This document shows, in pieces, positions 1-6,335 of a stretch of 9,310 nucleotides of DNA. Position 1 is the first letter of the stretch, and each line of letters opens with the position of its first letter. Source of the DNA: Gammaproteobacteria bacterium. Lineage in GTDB: Bacteria; Pseudomonadota; Gammaproteobacteria; Eutrophobiales; Eutrophobiaceae. The translations under genes and the position numbers were made by a program. The stretch spans positions 1-9,310 of the forward strand of contig JAAXHV010000113.1 of assembly GCA_012270695.1 (NCBI GenBank), written 5' to 3'. The notes beneath the pieces were generated by a model that saw nothing but the letters and a program-made list of their open reading frames with translations, had not been told where the DNA came from and did not search any database.

Positions 1-2567
1 ACAGCGCCGACCAGGGCATGTCGCCGATGGAATTATGGTGCAATGAAGCCCAGGAGCGATACGTCCTGGCTATCGCCGCAAAAGATGTAAAACGGTTCGG
101 CGCCCTGTGTGAACGGGAACGAGCAACCTATGCAGTTATCGGCGAGACCAATAACAGCGGTAGGCTGGTCGTCACCGACAAACGGCTCGGCGCAGACCCC
201 ATCGACGTACCCCTGGAGGTGATACTCGGCAAAACCCCCGGGTTGTCCATTCGCGTACAGGCATACTCGGCCACTGAGGAAATGCCGGAACCGCATGCTA
301 TTTCCTTGGATGAAGCGATATCCAGGGTGCTGCAATTCCCGGCCGTCTCCGATAAACGCTTCCTGGTCACCATCGGCGACCGCAGTGTATCCGGCCTGGT
401 GGTTCGCGACCAGATGGTGGGACCGTGGCAAACCCCGGTTGCGGACTGTGCGGTCACCGCCTCCACATTCGGTTCTTTTACCGGCGAGGCCATGGCATTG
501 GGAGAACGCCCGCCCGTAGCTGTCAGTAACGCGCCGGCATCCGGACGGTTGGCCGTCGCGGAGGCCCTGACAAACCTCTGTTCCACCCGTATTTTGCGCC
601 TGGAGGACGTGGCGCTATCGGCGAATTGGATGGCAGCCGGCGCCGACCCGGAACAGCAAGCCGCCCTGTACGCTACCGTAGAGGCCGTATCTGCGCTGGC
701 GCAGCAGTTACGCATTCCGGTCCCGGTGGGCAAGGACTCAATGTCGATGAGCGTAGCGTGGTCACAAGGAGGCCGGGAAAAACGGGCAAGCTCCCCGGTG
801 TCGCTCAACGTCACCGCTTATGCTCCTGTTGCAGACATCCGCAAGACACTGACGCCCCAGTTACAGAGGCTGGATGACACCTCCCTGTTGCTTATCGACC
901 TGGGTATGGGGAAAAACCGCCTGGGCGGCTCGGCGCTGGCCCAGGTGACGCAGCAGACCGGCCTGGCCTCCCTCGACCCGGCCTCCTCCGACCCGGCTAC
1001 CCACGACCTGGCTACTCCCGACTTGGCTACCCCCGACCTGGATGATCCAGCCCTGTTAAGGGCCTGTTTCAACGCGGTCCAGTTGCTGAATGAAACCCGG
1101 TATATCCTTGCTTACCACGATCGCTCAGACGGCGGCGTCTTCACCACCCTGTGCGAGATGGCATTCGCCGGCCGCTACGGCCTGGACATACACGCCGGCA
1201 GTGCCGACCTGATGGCATTCCTGTTCAATGAAGAACCCGGTATCGTGCTACAGGTCCGCTCGGAAGACGTGCAGACGGTAGTGGAGACACTGCTTCAATC
1301 CGGCCTTCCCGAGAGCTGCTTGAAGCGGGTTGCCGTACCGAACGGGGACAATGAAGTGCGCATCAAACACCGGGACCGGGTGGTCTATTCAGCAGGGATA
1401 GATCACCTGCACCGGCTCTGGTCCCTTACCACTTATCACATGCAGGCGTTGCGAGACAACCCGGCCTGCGCCGCCGAAGAATTTGAAGTGATACAGGACA
1501 TGACCGACCCGGGCCTGTCAATCATGCCTCACCATTCCGGCAAAAACGGGAATCCAGTAGGACAATCTTCCCCTGGTATGACCGACTTTTCCACTGGATT
1601 CCCGGCCCGCCCCGGCATGCTGTCAGCCGGGGTCAAGCCCGGAATGACGGATGACAAGCCTGCCCCGGCAAGCCGTAAACCGGGGCCCGAAACAGCGACA
1701 GCAACCGATACCGGCAAGCCAGGAATGGCGGTGATCAACCGCGCCAGGCCCAGCGTCGGAATTCTGCGGGAACAGGGCGTCAACGGCCACGTGGAAATGG
1801 CCGCTGCATTCGACCGCGCCGGCTTCGAGTGCATCGATATCAATATGAACGACCTGTTAAAGCGGTCCGCGTCACTGGACAAGCTGACCGGTCTGGTGGC
1901 CTGCGGCGGTTTTTCCTACGGCGACGTCCTGGGCGCCGGCGGCGGCTGGGCCAACTCCATACTGTACAACGATTATCTCAGGGACGAATTCGAGCGTTTC
2001 TTCCGGCGCACCGACAGCTTCGGCCTGGGAGTCTGCAACGGCTGCCAGATGCTGTCCCGGCTGCGCAGCATCATCCCCGGCGCCGGCCACTGGCCGGATT
2101 TCGAGCACAATCGCTCGGAGCAGTTTGAATCCCGCGTGGTCATGGTCGAGATCCTCGACTCGCCTTCGCTGTTCTTTCAGGACATGGCCGGCTCAAAAAT
2201 GCCCATCGTGGTGGCCCACGGGGAAGGACGCGTGCGGCTCGCCGGCGCGCAGAAACAGGCTCAATACGGGGCAGGCCGGCACGGACAAGACGCTGAACCG
2301 ATGCCCGGCGCGCAGGAACAGGTTCTGGCAGTCCTACGCTTTGTCGATAACCGGGGCGTGGTCACCGAAACGTACCCTTACAATCCCAACGGCTCAACCC
2401 GAGGCCTGACGGGGTTCACCAACACCGACGGACGCTTTACCATCATGATGCCGCACCCGGAACGGGTATTCCTGAAACAACAGATGTCCTGGATCACCCA
2501 TGACCAGCCCGGCCCCGACAGCCCCTGGATGCAGATGTTCCATAATGCAAGGAAATGGCTCGGCTAG
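1..2567 (+). CDS. purL: Phosphoribosylformylglycinamidine synthase (FGAM synthase), 5' truncated by window edge
   Basis: This enzyme converts FGAR, ATP and glutamine to FGAM in the fourth step of purine synthesis, in the cytoplasm. The frame is open from base 3, so the true start lies upstream; about 854 residues are visible, against roughly 1,300 in full-length gammaproteobacterial PurL. Counting from Met at base 18, visible landmarks are MSPMELWCNEAQERYV, the GKDSMSMS motif of the AIRS-like ATP-binding domain, HDRSDGG, and a C-terminal class I glutaminase domain with nucleophile Cys673 (GVCNGCQM) and His813/Glu815 (MPHPERVF). The protein ends normally (FHNARKWLG). Oddities are a run of five-residue repeats (about residues 315-344), a long linker rich in Pro, Gly and Ser before the glutaminase domain that looks like a translated palindromic repeat, and a small repeat-containing insertion after HGEGRV. 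None breaks the frame or a catalytic motif. Identity is near certain; the effect of the insertions is unknown. Confidence 0.97.
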   Translation, partial: SADQGMSPMELWCNEAQERYVLAIAAKDVKRFGALCERERATYAVIGETNNSGRLVVTDKRLGADPIDVPLEVILGKTPGLSIRVQAYSATEEMPEPHAISLDEAISRVLQFPAVSDKRFLVTIGDRSVSGLVVRDQMVGPWQTPVADCAVTASTFGSFTGEAMALGERPPVAVSNAPASGRLAVAEALTNLCSTRILRLEDVALSANWMAAGADPEQQAALYATVEAVSALAQQLRIPVPVGKDSMSMSVAWSQGGREKRASSPVSLNVTAYAPVADIRKTLTPQLQRLDDTSLLLIDLGMGKNRLGGSALAQVTQQTGLASLDPASSDPATHDLATPDLATPDLDDPALLRACFNAVQLLNETRYILAYHDRSDGGVFTTLCEMAFAGRYGLDIHAGSADLMAFLFNEEPGIVLQVRSEDVQTVVETLLQSGLPESCLKRVAVPNGDNEVRIKHRDRVVYSAGIDHLHRLWSLTTYHMQALRDNPACAAEEFEVIQDMTDPGLSIMPHHSGKNGNPVGQSSPGMTDFSTGFPARPGMLSAGVKPGMTDDKPAPASRKPGPETATATDTGKPGMAVINRARPSVGILREQGVNGHVEMAAAFDRAGFECIDINMNDLLKRSASLDKLTGLVACGGFSYGDVLGAGGGWANSILYNDYLRDEFERFFRRTDSFGLGVCNGCQMLSRLRSIIPGAGHWPDFEHNRSEQFESRVVMVEILDSPSLFFQDMAGSKMPIVVAHGEGRVRLAGAQKQAQYGAGRHGQDAEPMPGAQEQVLAVLRFVDNRGVVTETYPYNPNGSTRGLTGFTNTDGRFTIMMPHPERVFLKQQMSWITHDQPGPDSPWMQMFHNARKWLG
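960..1049 (+). repeat. 15-bp minisatellite inside purL
   Basis: Six consecutive 15-bp units begin at 960, 975, 990, 1005, 1020 and 1035. The middle ones are close copies of GACCTGGCTACTCCC; the outer ones have drifted. Translated, they read approximately GLASL, DPASS, DPATH, DLATP, DLATP and DLDDP. The unit length is a multiple of three, so the frame is kept. E. coli PurL, as recalled, has no such repeat at this place, between the ALAQV motif and the HDRSDGG motif. The tract probably forms a surface loop (inference). Confidence 0.85.
1531..1735. repeat. Palindromic repeat (REP/RPE-like) inserted in frame into purL linker
   Basis: The stretch opens with CATTCCGG (1533-1540), a short A-rich loop and CGGGAATCCAGT (1547-1558). 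It continues with the exact inverted copy ACTGGATTCCCG (1593-1604) and closes with CCGGAATG (1639-1646), the inverse of the opening. This nested palindrome resembles the dispersed CATTCCCGC...GCGGGAATCCAG repeats common between genes in many proteobacteria. A second, degenerate copy of the closing end (GGCAAGCCAGGAATGGCGG, from 1713) matches the one starting at 1632. The translated linker (SGKNGNPV..., FSTGFPARPG, KPGMTDD) has the composition expected of such an element and no resemblance to PurL. The outer limits are approximate. Confidence 0.8.
2242..2322 (+). repeat. Near-identical 18-bp direct repeat within the purL glutaminase domain
   Basis: CCGGCGCGCAGAAACAGG at 2242-2259 recurs with one mismatch at 2305-2322. 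The two copies lie exactly 63 bases (21 codons) apart and encode GAQKQ and GAQEQ. The segment between them appears longer than in E. coli PurL (recalled), which suggests a small in-frame duplication that has since diverged. Confidence 0.6.
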
Positions 2568-2615
2568 CAGAGACTACTTATCTTGAATTAAGGAAACTGA
2601 TGACTCTATACTCTT

Positions 2616-2644
2616 TTGCGCCACAAACAACCCGGGAGTGAATG
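2616..2644 (+). repeat. Left copy of imperfect direct repeat flanking the ATPase gene
   Basis: A 29-base segment containing GCCACAAACAACCCGG matches 4071-4099 at 24 of 29 positions, in the same orientation. The two copies lie on either side of the complete ATPase gene, 1,455 bases apart. Confidence 0.65.
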
Positions 2645-2714
2645 CCGATGGCCGGATTCGAAACTGTAATGTAACTTGTTGTTTTGATTAAAAGATAATT
2701 TTGCGTATGTAGTC

Positions 2715-2738
2715 TTTTCCAACATTTTTTCCAACATT
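2715..2738 (+). repeat. Perfect 12-bp tandem duplication
   Basis: TTTTCCAACATT occurs twice back to back (2715-2726 and 2727-2738) with no mismatch. It lies about 115 bases upstream of the ATPase start. It may be simple slippage or a repeated regulatory site; nothing seen decides between them. Confidence 0.7.
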
Positions 2739-2817
2739 ATTTTGGGCTGAATTCGTAAAAACTTAGTGTGACAATAGTAGAAACTGGAGTACTATAAGTG
2801 CAATATGAAAGTATAAC

Positions 2818-2846
2818 TTGCATTTTGCTCCTTAAGGACCTATACT
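2818..2846 (+). promoter_or_regulatory. Candidate sigma-70 promoter of the ATPase gene
   Basis: TTGCAT (2818-2823) and TATACT (2841-2846) are separated by 17 bases, the preferred spacing. The expected transcription start falls at about 2853, next to the ATG at 2854, which would give a leaderless or nearly leaderless mRNA. A possible AAGGA ribosome site (2834-2838) lies within the promoter, 15 bases before the ATG, which is farther than usual. If that site is used, transcription must start further upstream. Confidence 0.5.
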
Positions 2847-2853
2847 CCTGATT

Positions 2854-4035
2854 ATGATTCCCCGTACGTTAGAGGCGGTGTTGAGAGAGCGGGCTGCACA
2901 ATACCCGGTGGTTACGCTGACCGGGCCGCGCCAGAGTGGTAAAACGACTCTTTGCCGCGCTGCCTTCTCCCAAAAACCGTATATCAACCTGGAAAGCCCC
3001 GACATTCGCGAGTTCGCCCGCAACGACCCGCGGGGTTTCCTGGCCTCGTATCCCGACGGCGCAATCCTGGACGAAATACAGCGGACGCCTGAACTTCCGT
3101 CGTACCTGCAACCTGTCATCGATGACAGCGGCGCGCCCGGACAATTTATCCTGACCGGGAGTCAACAATTTGAGGTGATGACCAACATTGGTCAATCTCT
3201 TGCCGGCCGCACTGCGTTGTTGAAATTACTTCCACTGAGTATTAAAGAATTGTCCGATGCGGAAATCAACATGGAAATCGATGAATTGCTGTTAACAGGT
3301 TTCTATCCTCGCATCTACGACGTCGGACTCAAACCTTCCGAAGTACTGGGTGATTATATTGAAACTTATGTAGAGCGGGATATACGACAACTCATTTCCA
3401 TCAAGGACCTCGCATTATTCCAGAAATTTGTACGTCTTTGCGCCGGCCGTGTCGGTCAACTGCTTAATCTCCAAAGTCTCGGCAACGATGTGGGAGTCTC
3501 CCATACCACGGCGAGAAGTTGGCTTACCTTGCTGCAGGCAGGTTACGTGGTTTTTCTGTTGCAGCCCTGGCATAAGAATATTGCCAAACGACAAATCAAA
3601 TCCCCGAAACTCTACTTCTATGATGTGGGCCTGGCGAGTTGGCTGCTTGGCGCCGAAGACGAGCGGCACGTCAAGTATCACCCTCTCAGGGGGAACCTGT
3701 TTGAAAATCTTGTCATCATAGAGGCCCTGAAGTACCGATACCATCGGGGTGAACGCAGCAACCTGTACTTCTGGCGAGACGGTAAAGGTAACGAGGTGGA
3801 TTTACTGGTGGAACACGGGCCCGATATCGCCCCTGTGGAAATCAAATCCGGCGCCACAATTAATGATGACTATTTCAAAGGGCTGCATACATTTACCGGC
3901 AAATTATCCCGTCAACCCAAAACCAGTGCCCTGGTTTATGCCGGCACTGAGCAGCAAAAGCGTAGCGACCTGACTGTCTGGCGTGCGGCAGACGTGGCGA
4001 TGATGATGGAGGATATTCGAAGCAGGTCTATGTAA
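2854..4035 (+). CDS. AAA family ATPase with C-terminal DUF4143 domain
   Basis: This 393-residue protein belongs to the widespread family with an N-terminal AAA_14 ATPase domain and a C-terminal DUF4143 domain, whose cellular role is poorly defined. Visible parts are Walker A GPRQSGKT (residues 24-31), Walker B GAILDE (69-74), a sensor-like ILTGS (99-103), a middle section of probable winged-helix character (about 186-233), and a C-terminal part with the signature of a restriction-endonuclease-like fold: Glu284, Asp316 in NEVD, and Glu329-x-Lys331 in VEIK. No signal peptide or membrane segment is seen. An in-frame stop at 2833-2835 leaves ATG 2854 as the first ordinary start. It stands alone: purL ends 286 bases upstream and the next genes run the other way. 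Direct repeats flank it. Members of this family are often scattered, laterally moved single genes and are sometimes proposed to act in stress or phage responses; nothing here tests that. Confidence 0.93.
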   Translation: MIPRTLEAVLRERAAQYPVVTLTGPRQSGKTTLCRAAFSQKPYINLESPDIREFARNDPRGFLASYPDGAILDEIQRTPELPSYLQPVIDDSGAPGQFILTGSQQFEVMTNIGQSLAGRTALLKLLPLSIKELSDAEINMEIDELLLTGFYPRIYDVGLKPSEVLGDYIETYVERDIRQLISIKDLALFQKFVRLCAGRVGQLLNLQSLGNDVGVSHTTARSWLTLLQAGYVVFLLQPWHKNIAKRQIKSPKLYFYDVGLASWLLGAEDERHVKYHPLRGNLFENLVIIEALKYRYHRGERSNLYFWRDGKGNEVDLLVEHGPDIAPVEIKSGATINDDYFKGLHTFTGKLSRQPKTSALVYAGTEQQKRSDLTVWRAADVAMMMEDIRSRSM

Positions 4036-4039
4036 ATGG

Positions 4040-4061
4040 GGGCAGGTCGTTGTTGACCCCC
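4040..4061 (+). terminator. GC-rich hairpin just after the ATPase stop (weak terminator or REP-like element)
   Basis: GGG (4040-4042) and GGTC (4045-4048), separated by a two-base bulge, pair with GACC (4055-4058) and CCC (4059-4061) around the loop GTTGTT. It begins five bases after the stop codon. The following bases are pyrimidine-rich (CTCTCCTTTCTT) but not a true T run, so termination would be weak. The GGGGGCAGGTC...GACCCCC pattern also resembles short dispersed hairpins found after genes in some gammaproteobacteria; this is from memory and uncertain. Confidence 0.45.
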
Positions 4062-4070
4062 TCTCCTTTC

Positions 4071-4099
4071 TTGTGCCACGAACAACCCGGATATGAATG
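4071..4099 (+). repeat. Right copy of imperfect direct repeat flanking the ATPase gene
   Basis: This segment contains GCCACGAACAACCCGG and matches 2616-2644 at 24 of 29 positions in the same orientation. It starts 36 bases after the ATPase stop codon and lies between two convergent genes. Confidence 0.65.
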
Positions 4100-4105
4100 T
4101 AGTAA

Positions 4106-4130
4106 TTTGCTTCAAATCAAAATAAGCAAA
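4106..4130 (-). terminator. AT-rich stem-loop after the histidine kinase gene
   Basis: TTTGCTT (4106-4112) pairs perfectly with AAGCAAA (4124-4130) around an 11-base loop, ten bases beyond the kinase stop on the minus strand. The stem is AT-rich and lacks a clear T run, so it could be a weak terminator between the convergent genes or have no function. Confidence 0.3.
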
Positions 4131-4139
4131 CCTCCCTCG

Positions 4140-5438
4140 CTAATTGGCAGTGAGTGTTTCCTGTGGCGACCATGATAAGCTGGCGACCACTGATTCAGCG
4201 TTTTTTCGCAGCTCAAATGTCCAACCATTGTGCTCACAGACTCTCCGAACTATGTTGAGCCCAAGACCGAAGCTGTTATTTTCCGATCGACTCTGAGCAC
4301 TGAATTGGTCACCGTTAGCCACATCCAAAACACTTCGGTTTTCAACGGATACCGTATACTGCTCCACGCGTACCGTGATTGGACCTTGGTTACGCGGTGT
4401 ATATTCGAATGCATTTCGTACCAGGTTGTTTACAGCGATCGCGAAGGCTTGTGGGTGCCCAAACAGCTCGGGACTGGTCGATAATTCCGATTCGACCCTT
4501 ATGTTCTTGTTTACCAGTAAGTGACGATGTTGATCAATAGCTTGTTCAACGACCGGCGCTACTGAAAAATGTTCGTAGTGGTGAGCGTCATCGGTTTCAC
4601 GCGATAGGCACAAGAACATTTCAATTGTCGTTCGCATATCATTTGTTGCACGCTTGATCCGCGCGACTGCTCGAGCATTGCCGTTTGATAAATCGGAACG
4701 TTCCAGTAGTTCGAGCGCTCCACTCATAACAGTGACAGGCGTGCGAAGTTCGTGGCTTGCGGCACTCGTGAAGTATCGCTCACGCTCGATAAACGCGCAA
4801 ATACGTTGCAGAGTTTTCTCAATGGTTCTGGCCAGCAATCCGACCTCGTCGGTTGGAAAATCGGCTGCTCGTATATGCCGCCAGTCATCGTCCGATAATT
4901 GTTCCGGGTTCATGCGGCCGACTACGTCACCTAAACGGGTTACCGGTTCGATCGCTCGCTGGCCCACTACCGCGCCTAACCCGATGGCCACGAGAGTCAG
5001 TAAAATCACGGCAGTGATTAAACCACTAAACCACCACCAATCTTCGGACGATGCCGCCTCGATACCAGCAACATCAAACACGACATAGATACGCTGCGGC
5101 GGTGTGCCTGCGGACAACACCGCTACGTGCAACTCGTGCTCCTGAAATTCGTAATAGCCGGTACTTGGCGTTTCGCTGGCCCAGTCTATTAATTCAGGGG
5201 GTAGCATCTTGATTTGGTCATAGCCTTGAATGTAGGAGGAATCGGTTGCTGAACCGCCTGCGGCAGAATAGTGAAGCGCATAGTCTTCTGCGACAAGCTT
5301 AAGCTGTCGGAACAGAACCCGATCCTCGGCCAACCGAATTCCGGATATGACGGCCATGCCCCAGGTTATGCTGATTGCCGCTGCAAAAAGTCCAACCGCT
5401 CGCGCAACCTTGAATCGCAGGCTATCTCGATTTCTCAT
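4140..5438 (-). CDS. Membrane sensor histidine kinase of a two-component system
   Basis: This 432-residue inner-membrane kinase should sense an envelope signal and phosphorylate the regulator encoded just upstream. A short N-terminal tail leads to a first membrane segment (about 12-34), a periplasmic region of about 100 residues (35-133), a second membrane segment (about 134-159), a HAMP linker (about 160-217), an H box with phosphoacceptor His229 (SAASHELRTP), an N box with Asn338 and Asn342 (NNLVRNAFEYT), and a G2 box FGLGL (390-394). The usual DxGxG G1 box is not recognisable: the expected position reads VSVENRSVLD. The ATG at 5438 has GGAG seven bases before it and overlaps the last 17 bases of the regulator gene, so the two are probably translationally coupled. 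The sensor region is too variable for me to name a ligand. By function it could correspond to HprS of E. coli, since msrP lies nearby, but this is not shown. Confidence 0.93.
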   Translation of the reverse strand: MRNRDSLRFKVARAVGLFAAAISITWGMAVISGIRLAEDRVLFRQLKLVAEDYALHYSAAGGSATDSSYIQGYDQIKMLPPELIDWASETPSTGYYEFQEHELHVAVLSAGTPPQRIYVVFDVAGIEAASSEDWWWFSGLITAVILLTLVAIGLGAVVGQRAIEPVTRLGDVVGRMNPEQLSDDDWRHIRAADFPTDEVGLLARTIEKTLQRICAFIERERYFTSAASHELRTPVTVMSGALELLERSDLSNGNARAVARIKRATNDMRTTIEMFLCLSRETDDAHHYEHFSVAPVVEQAIDQHRHLLVNKNIRVESELSTSPELFGHPQAFAIAVNNLVRNAFEYTPRNQGPITVRVEQYTVSVENRSVLDVANGDQFSAQSRSENNSFGLGLNIVRRVCEHNGWTFELRKNAESVVASLSWSPQETLTAN

Positions 5439-6138
5439 CGTTCAACTCCGCTAGACGATAGCCAATGCTGTGGACTGTATGGATGAGTTGTTGGCCAAAT
5501 GGCCGGTCAATCGCTTGTCGGAGTTTGTAAAAATGCGATCGAAGTGCATCGCTATCGGGTTTATCATCCCCCCATAAGAGCGTTTCCAAGTCAGCGCGTA
5601 CTACCACAGAGGGCGATACCTCCATCAGGCGTTCCAGAATTTTCAAACAGGCCGGATTGAGATCTATGTTGCGACCGGAGCGCGTTACTTCGAGCGTTTG
5701 TTTGTCCAGAGTCAGGTCAGCAATGGTTAGCAATTCGTCGGTCTTGGTATGGCTGCGCTTGTACAACGCCTGGATGCGTGCATAGAGTTCCTGAAGGGCG
5801 AACGGCTTCACTAGATAGTCGTCGGCTCCCGCTTCAAAACCCATCAATTTGTCATCGAGGGTATCCCGCGCGGTGAGCATCAAAATTGGCGTACCAAGCT
5901 TCGCCTCGGCACGGAGCTTTTGGCAAAATGTCAGGCCGTCCATACCGGGTAGCGTGAGGTCCAGCACGATGACGTCGAAAGGTTCAGTAAGCGCCAGATG
6001 CATGGCGCTGATGCCATCGTGAGCATAGTCGGCGATATGACCGCGAGCATCAAGATAGTCGCCGATATTCTCACAGATATCTCGATTATCCTCGATAACC
6101 AGCGTCCGAATGTGGCCGACACCGAGTGTCTGCATCAT
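5422..6138 (-). CDS. OmpR/PhoB-family response regulator
   Basis: This 238-residue transcription factor has a receiver domain (about 10-125) with acidic pocket Glu16-Asp17, phosphoacceptor Asp60 (VLDLTLPGMDG), Thr89 (LMLTARD) and Lys111 (LVKPF), followed by a winged-helix DNA-binding domain (about 136-231) ending in the family's characteristic HSIGYRL. All phosphorylation residues are present. A strong AGGAGG (6145-6150) lies six bases before ATG 6138; a second ATG at 6135 is an equally workable start that would remove one residue. It is first in an operon with the kinase and is transcribed away from the receptor gene, so a regulator binding in the shared 197-base region could control both directions. 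Likely targets are its own operon, the receptor and perhaps msrP (inference from shared upstream motifs). Confidence 0.95.
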   Translation of the reverse strand: MMQTLGVGHIRTLVIEDNRDICENIGDYLDARGHIADYAHDGISAMHLALTEPFDVIVLDLTLPGMDGLTFCQKLRAEAKLGTPILMLTARDTLDDKLMGFEAGADDYLVKPFALQELYARIQALYKRSHTKTDELLTIADLTLDKQTLEVTRSGRNIDLNPACLKILERLMEVSPSVVVRADLETLLWGDDKPDSDALRSHFYKLRQAIDRPFGQQLIHTVHSIGYRLAELNDEKSR

Positions 6139-6207
6139 ATTTTGCCTCCTCCCGGTTTGCGTGTGGCCAGTTTAATTGCTGGAAACTAATCAATTGGTCG
6201 CCGGGAT

Positions 6208-6225
6208 GTGAAAATTTAGTGAAAA
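6208..6225 (+). promoter_or_regulatory. Putative response-regulator binding site (11-bp direct repeat)
   Basis: GTGAAAA at 6208-6214 is repeated at 6219-6225, an 11-base period, about one helical turn. OmpR-family regulators usually bind as head-to-tail dimers to two half-sites with this spacing. The site lies between the two divergent genes, so it fits autoregulation, control of the receptor gene, or both. Binding by this regulator is inferred from position and geometry only. Confidence 0.45.
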
Positions 6226-6278
6226 CAACGGCTTTACTTCGAAATGGAAACGTCCCCATCACTTTTCGGTGACATTTT

Positions 6279-6311
6279 TTTCAGATTCTATCAACTACCA
6301 TAGATTAAAAC
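6279..6311 (+). promoter_or_regulatory. Candidate receptor promoter, block shared with msrP
   Basis: TTTCAG (6279-6284), 13 bases, then CCATAGATTAAAAC (6298-6311). The same arrangement with one base changed in the second block occurs upstream of msrP (9025-9057). Read as a promoter, TAGATT (6301-6306) would be the -10 box and TTTCAG a poor -35 box 16 bases before it, as expected where an activator is needed. It ends 24 bases before the receptor ATG. Confidence 0.5.
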
Positions 6312-6335
6312 CTGTACCTGAAGGAGGAAGTTGCG

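Larger units (their letters stand above)
2568..2853. other. AT-rich spacer between purL and the ATPase gene
   Basis: No gene is seen here and no convincing purL terminator hairpin. The stretch is clearly more AT-rich than its neighbours. It holds a possible promoter-like pair TTGAAT (2583-2588) and TATACT (2607-2612) with an 18-base gap, one copy of the repeat that brackets the ATPase gene (2616-2644), a perfect 12-bp tandem duplication (2715-2738), and the promoter assigned to the ATPase gene at its right edge. Confidence 0.6.
6139..6335. promoter_or_regulatory. Divergent control region between the regulator operon and the receptor gene
   Basis: This 197-base region must hold promoters for both directions. 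It contains the direct repeat GTGAAAA-N4-GTGAAAA (6208-6225), a small palindrome TCAC-N6-GTGA around 6259-6272, the shared TTTCAG...CCATAGAT promoter-like block (6279-6311), and strong ribosome sites at both ends: AGGAGG at 6145-6150 for the regulator and AGGAGG at 6322-6327, eight bases before the receptor ATG. On the minus strand TTTTCA followed 17 bases later by GATTAG is a weak candidate promoter for the regulator operon. Confidence 0.6.

Noticed and set aside
1529..1882. Minus-strand open frame with a VIPGLTPADS...GNPVE-like product
   Set aside because: It is the reverse reading of the palindromic repeat in purL. Such frames are typical artefacts of this repeat class; the forward strand encodes intact PurL.
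2715..2738. CRISPR-like or larger tandem array
   Set aside because: Only two contiguous 12-bp units exist and there are no spacers.
2854..4035. Toxin-antitoxin or phage-defence pair centred on the ATPase
   Set aside because: No partner gene is visible on either side: purL lies upstream and a convergent kinase downstream. Nothing beyond the family's general reputation supports it.
4654..5088. Plus-strand 144-residue open frame within the kinase gene
   Set aside because: The opposite strand carries HAMP and H-box motifs in a long frame; this product is low-complexity and unrecognised.
6165..6180. Third copy of the shared promoter block before the regulator operon
   Set aside because: On the minus strand CCAGCAATTAAAC loosely resembles CCATAGATTAAAAC, but it has several changes, a different length and no TTTCAG at the required distance.
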